Assembly (NCBI GenBank): GCA_033439255.1
Contig: CM065878.1
Span: 4,216,001-4,280,000, forward strand
DNA from: Hericium rajendrae
Taxonomy: Eukaryota > Basidiomycota > Agaricomycetes > Russulales > Hericiaceae
Length of the DNA: 64,000 nucleotides
Reading direction: 5' to 3'
The position numbers were made by a program, and so were the translations under genes. Shown here piece by piece: positions 35,047 to 47,619 of this stretch. Under the pieces are notes generated by a model. The model was given only the letters and a program-made list of their open reading frames with translations, did no database searches and was not told the DNA's origin. Positions within the stretch are counted from its first letter, which is position 1. Every line of letters begins with the position of its first letter.

Positions 35047-38000
35047 ATGTCTCACTCTCTGATCCAATTTCTGGACAAGTCAGATTGTCGTAAGTCTATG
35101 TCCTTTTGCACTTCCTCCTAGCTAACCGCAATTTGTAGAAACTCATGCTCTCAAAATCTGTGAGGATGCTGCTCAGCAATTGCCACGTCACCTTCAGCTC
35201 AAACATATGTCAGATGTGCGTCTAGCTATATTCTTGCTTATGACCTCTTTCTGAACGTTGTCTTTCTCAGATCAAATTTTTGCATGCAAACTATGTTTCA
35301 CATAAGGCCCCCGATGGTACTGCAAAGGTTGTCTTATGGAACAGTGATCCTGAGGTGGAACTGGAAGAGGCTGTCTGGGAGATGCAGGGTGTCTTGCTTG
35401 ACTATGATTTACCTCCTGTCTTGCATCGTAACCGGTACACGTCAACTTTATCTCTCTTTTGTCTGTAATAACTTGAATGATATCATTTTAGCCTACCTGG
35501 AAAGCCTATCTGGGCCAAGCAGAGCGTGCATTTGCTAGGCTTCAGCTCACCAATCTTTGAGCAGGCTATAATGGGCATCGCTGCCATCCACCATCTCATC
35601 GATAGTGTCTATTCGATAAACAGTCTCAGACCCTGGGTCCCTGATCAGATGGAAGATCATCTGTCTTTCGCCTTTTCCAATCGCTATGTCACTCCCCTCT
35701 CTCAATCTCAGGGTCATAGTCCTGTTCCATTTGGAGACGTCATAGATCCCCAAGGTATCTTGCTGCAAGCTACGTCTAATGTAGGTGCTCACCTCGAAGA
35801 CAACAAAGTGGAGTATTATGAGAGACAATCTGATACCTTATACGATCTCTTGTTTTCATCAGTTCAATGTCGCTTTAATCTGACTTGGTGGAAGAGGGCC
35901 AATGCTGTGCATGGCAAAACAATTCCTTTTTTTTATCATCAATGAAGGTATATAAATTACCGTCATGTATGGTCATGTACAGGTATACTGACATCTTGCA
36001 TGCAGGCCTGTACCTCATGTCTTATACTTGGCATGTAGCATTGTGCTGGGGCCAGTGCCTCATGCATGCCTGCTACACCTCATGCCAGCTCACTATGCCT
36101 CATGTTCACTGGTCACACCCTATGCTGGTCTACCACATCTCGATGTACCTTGTGGATGAGCCAGTGACAGCTAAGAGATGACTACAGCTGAATGTGAGCA
36201 TGTCAGCCAGCACAACTATATACATGCATTGTGTGTTGCTATGTGCAGGTGTGTCACCTGCCTGTACCTTGTGCCTCATGCCTCATACACAGACATACCA
36301 AGCCATGCATAGGCTTAGTGCCTTATGCATGCTTATCATGCTACACTACATCTTGCATACAAGCCACCATCCTATAGATGCTTACTGTACTTCATGTACA
36401 GGCCCACAGCATCTTGACACTCTGCACATGCTTGCAGCACCCTGTGCATGGCCACCACACCCTGTTGATCTCCTGTACAAGCTAGTAGCAGCCTTACATA
36501 TGGGCCTGTATGCCTTATGCTCACCCTCTATGCCTCATGCATGGCTCTCAATATCTCACACATCCTCACTGCACATTGCATCTTATATATAGGCCCACTA
36601 CAGCTTAACATTGGTGAGCATGGCCACTGGACCTCCTGCACAGCTATGACACTTATCATGCCTTGTGCATGAACCTAGTGCCTTATGCACATATGTACTT
36701 TTGTTGTGCCTTACCAGTGCACACATGCCTGCACATAGCTCTACCTGTACATGATGTGTACCATTGTGCATGTGTGCACTGTTTGAACTTGTAATATACT
36801 TGATTGTACTAGTAGCTGTATGAAATATAATTGATTTTGGCTTTATATCTCTTGTATCTGATTGATCTGAGACAGTACTAATAGCAAGGATCATAGTAGG
36901 GATCATATAGATCAGAGCAAGCCTTTGAATTTATATGATTTGTACAACAACTACAGCTATCTTTCAGAAACATGTAGCACTATATAGTGTCCAACTACTG
37001 TTATGATAGCTATGATAGGCCTCATAGTCTTACATAGTTGAGAACTGTGGTGGCATAAATAGTGATAGACCTTATAGTGCTATGATAAAACATATAGATC
37101 AATACTGGGCTATATGAAATTTCAATTTTTCAGATGATACACACTACACCAACTCATATATGCACTCTTGGCTCACATTTTTTGACCTATGCATACTTTT
37201 GTTGATTAGCTTACACATGTATCAACCTATGAGCATCACAACAAACTTATATATGCTTCTACTACCTCATACATTTCCTGTTAGTCTGTGCACCTTCTAT
37301 TGATTTGTATACATTGCTGCTAGCACCAAAGACAGAATTTAATTTCTATATTTGGATTTTTTTTCTGACTTTTACAAAAAATAACATAAATCATACCAGT
37401 TTTTTTTTTAAATAGAGCTTATATCTCTTCAATGTATAATCTAGTCAGTATTTTTCTATTTTACATGCATAAAATACTATAAAAATTGAATTCTTACCTT
37501 CAAACCATATTTTGTATACTGGCAGAAATTAGTGACCAAATATGGCAACTACTTTCTGGTAAAATTGCCTGTCGATTAGCATGAAGGTTTAGAGTAACAA
37601 AAAACTTATACAAATGCCTGAGAGCATCAATTGTGCAAACATCACTTTAAGTATATTAGGGTTCAACACAAGTGCACTCATGGGTGACCTAGATTTGAAC
37701 TCGCAGGTATTCTATCTGTCCAAGGTGCTGACCTGGATCCATGCAGATTTGCACCACTGGGTGATCTGGAGCTGCAGGTCAGGTATCTGTGACATCACAG
37801 GTCACTTGCAAGTCAGTTGGTCTGAAAGTTGTGTCTCACTTTTACGATGCCCTTCTCTTTGTTTCTTCATCTTAATCCTCCCCTTTTTACCATATCTCCT
37901 CAATTCAATGGCAGGATGGGTGTTATGGAGATTCAAGAGGCTTCTAAGTGAGTCCAAAAGCCTTTTATTTCATTGTACTGTACTGATCTCAGGAGTCTCA

Positions 38001-41000
38001 CTCGATAACAGGCAAGGCTCTCATTTTTCACTGTTCTTCCACAGGTTTCATGATGTTTGATGGGTTTCATGACATCCCACCATTTTTTGACATCATCCAC
38101 CATATTTCGTGTACCATCTGTGCTTCTCCCATTGTCCTCATCAACAGGTCAACCAGCCAACCGGCCCTTACCCATCTTCGACAACCAGCACTCATGTGTA
38201 CCAGAGATTTAATTTCCACTCACAACAGTAAGAGCATGCACAGTGCTAGTCTAACGCTGCAACTGCAAGGCCCACAATGCCTGTCAGGTCTTGTTGCTAC
38301 AGCATTGTTGCTACAACAGCAAGGCTTGACATCTTTTTGCTGATCATCCGAGCAGTGCCTAGCATGCCTCAACAATGCGCAGTTGTCTACAAACAGCTTT
38401 GCATATCCTTGCATGTCTGAGACAGTGTGCATCTACCAATACATGCCCTACCAGCATACACATTTTTGACTACATGCCCCCACCATCCCATAGTCCATTG
38501 CTCAAACTACATGTGTGCATTCATGCCCATGGACATCACACATGCCACTATGCATGCTGTCATATCATTCGTCTGACAGAAGCCCAATGTGAGGCAAGTT
38601 TTATATGCCATCAGTGCTATTCAACAATCAAAATGCACCCTCTCCGGTCTCATTCCCAATTTTCATCCAAGCTGGTGATGTCATTTGTGTGTGCATGCCC
38701 ACAGCTATGCCAGTACATCAGCACCCACATATGCTCCCCTTGCACATGTACCAGCCCATGTGCACACACATACTTAAAGCTGCCTTGACATCATCAGGAA
38801 ACTTCTCACTTTCCTGGCTTTACTGTTGTAGGTCTGATGTTACTGTTTTGGACCTGATATTACTGTTTTCAGACATCTGGATCTGACTTGTGTCTGAAAA
38901 CAGTCTGAAAACAGTAACATCAGGCCTCAAACAGTGACATCAGACCTACAACAGTAAAGCCAGGAAAGTGAAGACTGATGATGCACATGCCCATGTCGAT
39001 GCTACAAGTATGTCGCATGCAGCCTTTTGAATCCATGCCTTGCTTGTAGACTTTATACACTTCATGGGTATGACAAGATATAGTGATAATGTGCATATGT
39101 GATTGGAGCTGTAAGTTAGTGTTGGCAGATGACATATAGTATGTAGTTAGTTAGGGATCATGACATATAGATTTGAACTTTGCAATATAATATGTTAACC
39201 AAAATAAAGTTTGGATAGCAGGTTACCCACAGGTCACTCACAGGTCAATGGGTTTGAGCACAACCTTGATCTGGATTTGTACAGGTCTCAGCCACCAGGT
39301 GATCTAGATCTACAAGTTAGATACCTGCAGGTCAATTTTATGGGTATATCCGTGTTGACCTACAGGTGACTCTGACTTGTGTCGAACCCTAAAGCATATA
39401 AAAAAACACTATTTAATCTAATCTAATCATGAGTAGTTCAGCTCCTACCTCTGATAACTCTATATTTTTTGCTATGTTATATATCTTAATACCTTATTAT
39501 ATATATAATCTGGTATGTAATACAGTACACACTTGTCATATCTTATTATACTCAGCTCGATATATGATATACACTATTATATATGCTTATATTATAAATA
39601 CTTGTAATATCTACAATTATAATAGTAGTCTAGTTGTATGTCTAATCAAACAAGATTCAAGATTGAATATATGATCAATGTCAAACATTGTATTGTTGAA
39701 CAAAGCTAATGGCCAATCACATGATCAATAGCAGACCTTGTTCGGCCGCACAAGGTCTGGTGGCTGTGCTTAGCTTATGTCAGCAGTAGTTGATGTTGCG
39801 CTCTCTGCTCTCTCTTCTTTTCTTCAGATAGCTTTGAAGTCAGTGTGACACTACCAGTAGTGCACACTAACTACAAGGCTTGGACACGCCCAGTCCCCAT
39901 CTGCAGCGAGTTGCGGCTGAGGTGTCCAATGATGGTGTGGGGCTATCACCAACTTTCTGCTGATGATGTGGCATAGAGATCAGGTCATAGAGCTCTCAAT
40001 ACCACATCAATCAGAATGAGTTAAAGCTTGTTAGAATCAGATTTACAATAGCTCTAGAATAGTGCCACAAACAACAAAATAGCATGACAAAATGCTGACC
40101 TATTGGACTATATGTCTATGATGATGTGGCAGACTGTTTGCTTTATAGCTCTGCTGATACTGCATCAATCATGATGTATGAGGGCTTGTTGAACTCAGAT
40201 TTACAATAGCTTTCTAACAATACAGTGTACAACATCATAGCACCATTGGTTGTTGAGATAGGAGACAATACTGTTTTGCTAATATAGCATATAAATCGAA
40301 GAATATCTCTGCTTACAGTGATCCGATTTTTGTATTCTAAATTGGGTTGGAAAGATGTAATCCAAGATATATGAACACAATTTACCGTTTGTCGATTGAT
40401 TACTTTGTTGCAGAGCTATAAAGCAATCACTGTATACAGTGTATTGGCTCTCTAACCGACTTATGCTTATGTAAGCAGGCGCTAAGACCTTGTTCGGCCG
40501 CACAAGGTCTTGTAAGATCACATGACCGAGTCTCAGGACCCACTGCTACCGATAAATTGCATTTTTTGCTCATTTTATCAATAAACAGTATGTACATTTG
40601 TTTGCTGTGTATCATTTTAGTGGCTGTATCTTTCTATAAGCAGTAAATTATGTTAGAGACCAGCTTTCTGGTATATTTGGATGCAATTGAGAACAAGTGA
40701 ATCGGCTGAGTACTGATTAAGTTAGCTGGAGTTCAAGCATTCTAGGGGGAAAATGCAGAAACAATTCGCATTCTACGAGTTTTGCACCGATCCTAACGCC
40801 TAAGGTACCGTCAGAAAGCTATCAATAAGTAGATTCTGATGCATTTTAGAACGAGTAAATTGGTTGAGAATTGGCCTAGTTAGCTAGGGTTCAAGCATTT
40901 TAGAAGAGGAAAAAAAGAAACACTTTGCATTCTGTGAGTTCTTAACCGATTTGGATGCATGAAGTATGGTAGCAAAGCTATAAGTGAGTAGATTTAGACG

Positions 41001-41785
41001 CATTTGAGAACGAGTAAATCGGTGAAGAATGGACTGAGTTAGCTCAAGTTCAAGTGTCATAGAGGGAAAATGTAGAAATTCATTGCATTCTATGAGTTCT
41101 GCACAGATCAGGATGCAAAAAATACTGTCAGAAAGCAATAAATGAGCAGATCCAGATGCATTTGAGAACAGGTGAACTGATCAAGTTACATTAAATCAAC
41201 AAAGTTTGGCTAGAGCTGGAGTTGAACCTGCAAACTCGTTAGATTGAAGATATGTGATTATATAAGCCAACTGCCTAATGGGCATAGTCATCGTTTTGGT
41301 GTCGTTTTCACTATGAAAAGGTGGTATAGAGTAAACGATTCTAAGGAATCGTAATGAATATTTTTTTAGAGCATCTAACTATGATTACACTGCTATTGAT
41401 CCAGCAGTCATACACTCAGGTCAAATAGTTCAGCTGCAGGTATCCTTTGGTACTGTACCGCTCTGGGCAAAGAAAGGCATGTATCAAATGGTGTGCAAGC
41501 TCAGATCTATTGCTATTTTGGATCATCAGCTTCAAGAGGCAACTTATTTCTTTTGATCTTTACTCGTCAACCTTGCTCACACATCACTATTAGGCTTACG
41601 ACATGCAAGTATATACCGCACAGTTTACTAAAACTGTTTCCCCTTCCAAGACTATGAAGAGACGCATTGGATATTCAGTGAAGAAGGAGGCGAAGAAGGT
41701 GAAGAGCAGCAGCGTCCAAGGGGTAGATCGTGTAGAAGGATTAGAAGACACTTTTATGCAAGACACAGCACCTTCTGCTACTTAA
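35047..41785 (+). CDS. Basidiomycete protein of unknown function, split by a 5.5-kb Helentron
   Basis: Exons: 35047-35089 (MSHSLIQFLDKSDC), about 35140-35208, 35273-35431 (IKFLHANYVSHKAPDG, VWEMQGVLLDYDLPP), and about 35491-35882 (LPGKPIWAKQSVHLLGF, IDPQGILLQATSNVGAHLED). After the Helentron, coding resumes at 41354 with NEYFFRASNYDYTAIDP, then GQIVQLQVSFGTVPLWAKK and LRSIAILDHQLQ. A last exon from about 41594 ends in a Lys-rich nuclear-signal-like tail (KTMKRRIGYSVKKEAKKVK). The GQIVQLQVSF...LRSIAILD pattern is reminiscent of multicopy Agaricomycete proteins of unknown function (from memory). The Helentron lies in an exon, so the gene is disrupted unless the element is removed from the transcript. 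Confidence 0.55.
38792..38980. mobile_element. Foldback MITE, family D copy 2, inside Helentron copy 2
   Basis: Same insertion and AT target duplication as at 3559-3752. This copy has lost several bases near its right end (AAGACTGATG in place of the full GTTTCCTGATG end). Confidence 0.78.
41216..41290 (-). other. tRNA-like segment near the 5' end of Helentron copy 2
   Basis: Equivalent of 6001-6075: B-box-like GGTTCAACTCC and an upstream CAGTTGGCTTATATAA on the minus strand. Confidence 0.33.
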
Positions 41786-41827
41786 CTTAGTCTTTGCTTT
41801 ATATAATCTCTCTCAGTTTTGAACGCA

Positions 41828-42078
41828 CATCAGGAACCCTTACAACTTTCTGATGCATCTAATTCTGTCTGATTCAATCTGATTTCAATCTGATTGATCT
41901 GATTTTTGAAGAAATAGATATTTGAGAGTTGAAATATAAACAGTTACAATATTTCATTCTTTATATATATAATACACAGCTCAGAAGTCCTTTAAAACAT
42001 TTTTCAGATCAATCAGATTGAGATCAGATTGAATCAGACAGAATCAGATGCATCAGAAAGTTGTAAGGGTTCCTGATG
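41828..42078. mobile_element. Foldback MITE, family B
   Basis: 251 bp, beginning CATCAGGAACCC and ending GGGTTCCTGATG, flanked by CA on both sides (41826-41827 and 42079-42080). The arms pair through TCAGATTGAATCAGACAG-type words around a short AT-rich centre. It sits about 40 bp past the stop of the gene ending at 41785, probably in its 3' untranslated region. Confidence 0.88.
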
Positions 42079-42080
42079 CA

Positions 42081-42765
42081 TATCCTGTTGGTGTTGTAGG
42101 GGGGATGCTTACAGCTTTTGCAGAAAGGATGACAGTCTATGCCATGTAAAAACTTGCTGTGACATCGTCAGTCTTTTGCTAAATTGGGGGTGCCATGTCT
42201 CAGATACAGATAAGCCCTTGTTGCCTCTTACTGTACATCCTTTCTGCATTATTCCTTGTACATCTAGTTTATTACTGTCCTGATTTCAGCTAGTACATTC
42301 AGAAGATATAATCATATTTTGCAACTGCACGAGTGTCAGATGACTGTGCTGAGATCACATGACCTATACTGACCTTGTGTGCGGAAAACGGTCATATCAA
42401 GGGCTCCCGCCGCAGGTGGACCGAAAAAATTGGGCAAGGGTGGTTTCGGAGGGCGGGGCCGAACGGTACCCAGGGTTAGCAGGGAGGGTCTCAGGGTGGT
42501 CCACGGCGGGGTCGGCAAAATCTCATCATGTACCTAATCTCGCATCTTCCGGGATAGCCGAGGCCAATTAGCAGGGCCGTCGCTTGCACCTATGCCCAGA
42601 GATGTGGTGTATGAGGACCGAGATACCGTTTAGATTAAGTAGAAACAAGTCGTCTTCTGCACATCTCTGACTTCGGTCAAGAAAGGCAAAGTGTGGCATC
42701 GCGCGCTGTGCGCTGCCAACTCTAATCGTAACAGGGGCAGAACGACTCATACATCGACCGCCATC
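42081..42765. other. Intergenic region with a possible promoter
   Basis: No gene seen. A GATCACATGACC word at 42355-42364 and a nearby GACCTTGTG half-palindrome resemble the motif cluster at 54480-54600. It lies upstream of the gene starting at 42766. Confidence 0.4.
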
Positions 42766-43560
42766 ATGTCAATTATCCTGCAGCCTCGTCTCCGTCTCGA
42801 AGTACCTTACATCCCATCTCGCGTCCGGGATCTCCATGACCGGCTCTCTATGTACTTTATTATCAACCCTTTGGGGAAGCACCCCGAGCCCGACAACTGC
42901 TCTTTCCGTGGGAGGGCACAATTCAACTCGGGCATCTACTGCAACAATACTCCTTCGTCCATCCAGAACGGCGGCATCGAGTTCAGTGGCTCTGCTGTCA
43001 TTTTCGAACTTGACGCGCGGATCATGTGCGAGATCTGCTTCTTCACGAAGGATGGAGACCGTGATCACCCCGTTTTGAAGAACGAGGCCATCCCCCCCGA
43101 CTTCGCTTCGTGCTGGCTCGAGGCGCCCTCGGCCGCTCTCGAGGATCGTGCGATCTGGCGGTGTGCGGTGCAGCAATTGCGAGAGATCGCCCTCTGCGCT
43201 GATAGCACCGTGCACACTGAGGAGTTCCTCATGCCGGAGGCAGCTGCAGTCGGCACATCGGATGCCTCGGATGCCTGCCCGAGCGCACTGCAGATTTATT
43301 GGTCATCGCCCGTGAGTACTGCATTTTCTTTCGCTTGTCATTGGTGCTCAAGCAATGTACGTCAGGACGGGCTTGATCTGGGCGCACTCCCCGTTTTCAA
43401 TTCCAACCACGAGCACATTCCGATCGCGTCGCAGGAGCACATCCCATTTGACAAGCGGGTCCGTGTGCGTTTCATGCTCATGCTTCTGCCGCCTCACAAG
43501 GCTAGCGACGGGCATCCGATTATCGGCGCCCGCATGCTCTATATGCACACCGTCGACTGA
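42766..43560 (+). CDS. Hypothetical protein of about 245 residues, one intron
   Basis: Starts MSIILQPRLRLEVPYIPSR at 42766 (context CATCATGTC). The first exon runs to about 43311 (ALQIYWSSP). An intron GTGAGTACTG...ACGTCAG ends near 43365, and the second exon reads DGLDLGALPVFNSNHEHIP to the stop at 43560 after LYMHTVD. Reading through the intron would also stay open, so the short intron is a judgement based on its splice sites. No signal peptide, membrane segment or known domain was recognised. It is one of the few genes in the window with no insertion, and its GC-rich coding sequence contrasts with the AT-rich elements around it. Confidence 0.6.
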   Translation: MSIILQPRLRLEVPYIPSRVRDLHDRLSMYFIINPLGKHPEPDNCSFRGRAQFNSGIYCNNTPSSIQNGGIEFSGSAVIFELDARIMCEICFFTKDGDRDHPVLKNEAIPPDFASCWLEAPSAALEDRAIWRCAVQQLREIALCADSTVHTEEFLMPEAAAVGTSDASDACPSALQIYWSSPVSTAFSFACHWCSSNVRQDGLDLGALPVFNSNHEHIPIASQEHIPFDKRVRVRFMLMLLPPHKASDGHPIIGARMLYMHTVD

Positions 43561-44032
43561 TTCTTTATCCCGTGTCGAGCCATCCAATTGTACCATCTAT
43601 CCATCCATGCCACGGTCTTCGCGCTCTCGAGTTCTCGGATGTGTTTGATCATTGCTAACTGTATTTATAAAAAAGATCTTGTATTGCCAGTGTACTATAA
43701 GCTATAACTAACTGTCTCTGTTTCGTATCAAATGCTTGGTTGACCTGCATACTGTACAAATATTAGCTGCTTCTCATCTGTCCAAGAAAACGCAGTTCCG
43801 TCACTTGGAACTCCTTTGAGCTGAGCCGAGTATGGCGCTGGCCGGCTATTGTGTCGTAGCGTCAATGTGAAAAGGTGAAAGATGGACTTGCATTGAAACA
43901 GCAGCCTAGGCGACAGGAGCGTACGACATCACTAGCGATTTGCTCCCGTCGTCCGTAAAAAAGGATGGCCGTGCTCTGCGCAACCCGCCGTGAGCTTTCG
44001 CCTCTCTCCTTCCACCCGTCTCTGCTGCAGCG
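43561..44032. other. Intergenic region
   Basis: Contains the 3' side of the previous gene and the CT-rich leader (CTCTCTCCTTCCACCCGTCTCTGCTGCAG) of the DUF6729-like gene that starts at 44033, with few other features visible. Confidence 0.4.
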
Positions 44033-44298
44033 ATGTCCGTTTTCGAGCCCGACATCGTCCGTCAAGCCATTCGAGGTGCACTCTCCACCGATGTCGAGCG
44101 CGACAAATTCGACGCTAAGTGGGATAAATCCGTGAGTCGCCGTGAGCGCGAGCTCAAGCCTGCAGATTTTACTGACCGCGGACTTCTTGCTGAAGGTCTC
44201 CAACCATGTTTCGACCTGGGGCACCAGTGGGAACAAGTCCGCCGCCGATGAGGTCATGAAAGTGCAGAACATGTGGTCGGCCCAGGTCGTTGCATATG

Positions 44299-44879
44299 CA
44301 TCAGGAAGGTTGACAACTTTCTGATTGACCTGACAATTTTTAACCCTACTGACAGCTTCTGATTGACCTGATCCACCTGAAAGCAATCTGGAGAAGCAAA
44401 TATCTGATTAGACTTTTACATTCAAGAAAAGACATTTATTGTCAGATATATAAGTTTTTAATCTCTAACTAATAGATATATCAAAATCTTTGATATCTGA
44501 AATTTTTGAAAATCTGAGAGTGTCTGATTTCAAATCTGGAGGTCAAATATCAGTCAGATGGATCAGACAGTGTCAGATACCATCAGATGCTCTCAGACAG
44601 TTGCAGATAATTTTCAGATATTTGACCTCCAGATTTGAAAAAAATCTCAGATCAGACACTCTCAGATTTGAAAATTTTCAGATATCAGAGATTTTGTTAT
44701 ATCTATTAGTTAGAGATTAAAAACTTATATATCTGACAATAAATGTCTTTACTTAAATGTAAAAGTTTGATCAGATATTTGCCTGTTAAGATTGCTTTCA
44801 GGTGGATCAGGTCAATCAGGAGCTGTCAGTAGGGTTAGAAATTGTCAGGTCAATCAGAAAGTTGTCAACCTTCCTGATG
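44299..44879. mobile_element. Foldback MITE, family A copy 3
   Basis: 581 bp, CATCAGGAAGG...CCTTCCTGATG, flanked by TG (44297-44298 and 44880-44881). It lies in an early exon or exon edge of the DUF6729-like gene, after SAQVVAY. Confidence 0.92.
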
Positions 44880-45629
44880 TGTCTCCTTCATGTTCAGCCA
44901 CGCGAAGGCGAAGAAGGGGCTGTCGGCGTCAACGTAGCGCCCGCCGTTTCTGAAGAGCAACGTCCCCATCCTCGGTCCACGCTTTCTTCCTCCCTCCCTC
45001 CGGCACGTCGAAAAGCGGTCAGAGTATCCAGACATCAGCCCCGAAGTTGCTTACCTCAAGCCCCTGAACATTATCCATCCTTTTTACACCCCGAGCCTTG
45101 CTGTTTGCCCGCGCTGTCGCAGCTCGAATGTTCGCTGGGACGGCTGGACTTCGACCGGTCCACGTAATGTCGTCTATGGTATACGAAGGCCTGAGTTGGC
45201 GCTGGGCTATCAGTTGCGCTGCAACAGCTGCAAGAAGAAGAATACCGTGCAGTCTGGCGGCGTCACCAAGAGCAAGGGTGGGAAGGGGTTGGGCGGCAGA
45301 GCCACAGGAGTGAAGAAGCCCGGCTGCGTCACCGGCGGCGGCGGAAAGAAGAATGCGCTGACTTACTCATGCTCCATGACGAACCCGCTGTTCTGGGGGA
45401 AGTGGGAATATTGGGAGATCCCGAGTGCGTGTTACCGTGAATTTCGCATGGCCCGAGCCTCTCACTGACATTGATGGTGTAGGAGAAACCCCGATTTTCT
45501 TCAAGAGATGTGCCGTTACCCGAGAGCTCCTCGACCTAATTGTCGAGGTGTGCCTCACGACTACATCGCACGGGCTGGCCAAAAATGTCAAACGTGAGTC
45601 CCGATTTTGTTCCTATCATACACGAACTC

Positions 45630-46030
45630 CATCAGGAACCTTCAAAACTTTCTGATGGACCCTGCAGAGTCTGATCAACTGCAAGACCTGATCCAGCTGC
45701 AGGCTCTAATTAGAGATCAATTTCTGATCAGAGCTTTTATATTTTGAAATCAATAACTATTGACAGATATAGTAGTCATCCAACTCTAATCATTAGATGC
45801 AACAAAGTTTTCAATATCTAAAATTTATATAAATCTGATCAGTTCTGATCAGTCTGTGAGCATTCTGCATTGATACTTTTTTGAATCTTGAGGTCAAATA
45901 TTCTGCAGCTAGCTGAGAGTAGCTGATGTTGTCTGAGAGTATCTGATGTGTCTGATGCAACTGCTGCAGGTCATGCAGACACTGTCAGATGTCTCGCAGG
46001 TCAAACAGAAAGCTTTGAAGGTTCCTGATG
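45630..46030. mobile_element. Foldback MITE, family C, in an intron
   Basis: 401 bp, CATCAGGAACC...GGTTCCTGATG, flanked by TC (45628-45629 and 46031-46032). The interior differs from families A, B and D. It lies inside a short intron of the DUF6729-like gene (donor GTGAGTCCC just after AKNVK), enlarging it to about 450 bp. Confidence 0.9.
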
Positions 46031-47103
46031 TCACCGGGTTTCGAGCAGAGCTACACCTTCTTGAGTATCACCAAGTGGTCAACGAGTACCTTGAGTGCTT
46101 CCAGCGTCGTGACTCCTGGTTCAAGCCACACTCGCTCAAGGAATTCTCAGCACCGTGGGACGAGAAGGGATACAATGGCAAGTCCATATCGGGCGATCTC
46201 ATTACAGAGATCATCCTCGATTATTCCTACCGCACTCGTCAAGAGGAATCTTCTGAATACTTGCGGACACTGAAAGGTATGACTACAGTTGGCTTTCATC
46301 GTTTCGAGGCTGATCACTGATCCTATGCTTTCCGATTGCACGCTGCCTACCAGCAAAAAGCATTTCGATCGACGCTACCTTCAAGGTCACGCAGAAGGCG
46401 ACGGTCGCCAGCTCAGACCTTACACGGACTGATCCACACAAAGGGGGGCTGATAAGTGCTATGGCCGAGACCAACGAGTGCATGAAATGGGTAAGCACCT
46501 CGCTGTTGCCCATACTCTATCGCATCGACTGATGCTGCACATCGAATCAGAAATTTTCGGTGACGCAGTCCAACGGCGAGCTTCAGGAATTCCTCAATGA
46601 GCTAAGCGACCGCTTTGTCGAGCAAGAAGAGCCGCCTCCAGAAGATGTGACCGCAGACAACTGCTGCCATGTGCGCAGCGCCATCGTTCAGGCATTCCCA
46701 CATGCGCACGTCGGCCTCGACGTTTATCATTTTATGTTGAGGTACGGCGTCACGCAGCACTTTCGTCAATACTATTCTGTTCTTACTGACACTTTTGTGC
46801 CTTCATCGTGCAGATATTCCGTCGCTACCGTGAATTCAGCAAACAACCCATGGCACTCCCAAGTGATGTCTGAGATTCGGGATGCGATATTGATCAGCAA
46901 GGCGGAAGACGGGAAGCCGGCCAAGTATCGGACGAAGGAGGAGCAAGCGGAGAGGCTCGAGGCCGTATACGTGAAGTGGGCACAGCATGGCAGTGTCTGG
47001 TCCGCTGCTGCTGTGAAGGTAAGCTGTTATTTGTTCCGAAGGCCGTCTACTCACTCACACATCCCTCAGGTCCATGCCGATCAGATGCGGCATGTTCGCA
47101 ATG

Positions 47104-47619
47104 TGTAAGGACTGACTCAGATTGGTGTGCCACAATGTAACGCCTACGCCAAAAGGGCGCAATGTCAAGCTTGGCTTGACATCTGGCACACGGTATATAT
47201 ACACTTCTAAGTCATGAAGGACCAATTCATGACATCATCCCCTCTTTTAGGACACTCACCCCAGAGTGGAAGGTATAGTATACCCTGGCCCCAAGGGTTA
47301 CCCAATGGGCTTAGACCTTGATGGCTTTGGAGGAATTCCAGAGGACCCGGTCTCAAGCAAGTTGTCGCCTCCTGAGAAGTCTTAGGTAAGCCAAGCAGTG
47401 ACCTCATACCCAAGTGTGTTTCTCAGTCTATCAACAATTACTGTCTCAACCGGGATTCGAACCCTCAACCACTGGAAGCTTGACATTATGTAAGGACTGA
47501 CTCAGATTGGTGTGCCACAATGTAACGCCTACGCCAAAAGGGCGCAATGTCAAGCTTGGCTTGACATCTGGCACACGGTATATATACACTTCTAAGTCAT
47601 GAAGGACCAATTCATGACA
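47104..47619. mobile_element. TRIM-like miniature LTR element
   Basis: A 516-bp element with two 131-bp direct repeats (47104-47234 and 47489-47619) that start TGTAAGG and end CATGACA, the TG...CA pattern of LTRs. A 5-bp duplication CAATG flanks it (47099-47103 and 47620-47624). The 254-bp interior holds no gene. This fits a terminal-repeat retrotransposon in miniature, a non-autonomous LTR relative. The repeats look identical or almost so by eye, so it is young. It sits in the DUF6729-like gene. Confidence 0.85.

Larger units (their letters stand above)
35883..41353 (-). mobile_element. Non-autonomous Helentron, 5.5 kb, copy 2
   Basis: Near-identical to 644-6136 over the whole length, with the same termini and minus orientation. 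It is inserted in an exon of the gene at 35047. Flanks join as ATCTG and AATGAA with no target duplication; the join is T to T on the element's strand. Differences from copy 1 are scattered substitutions and small indels, so both come from a recent common master. Confidence 0.85.

Noticed and set aside
644-41353. A 35-kb segmental duplication, because 644-6136 and 35883-41353 match and a MITE A copy lies upstream of each
   Set aside because: The match starts and stops exactly at Helentron termini and the flanking genes differ, so these are two transposon copies. The MITEs are independent insertions with different flanks and distances.
47460-47490. The GGTTCGAATCC segment as a real tRNA gene or primer-binding site
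   Set aside because: No cloverleaf forms around it, and the distance to the 3' CCA-like bases does not fit a tRNA end.
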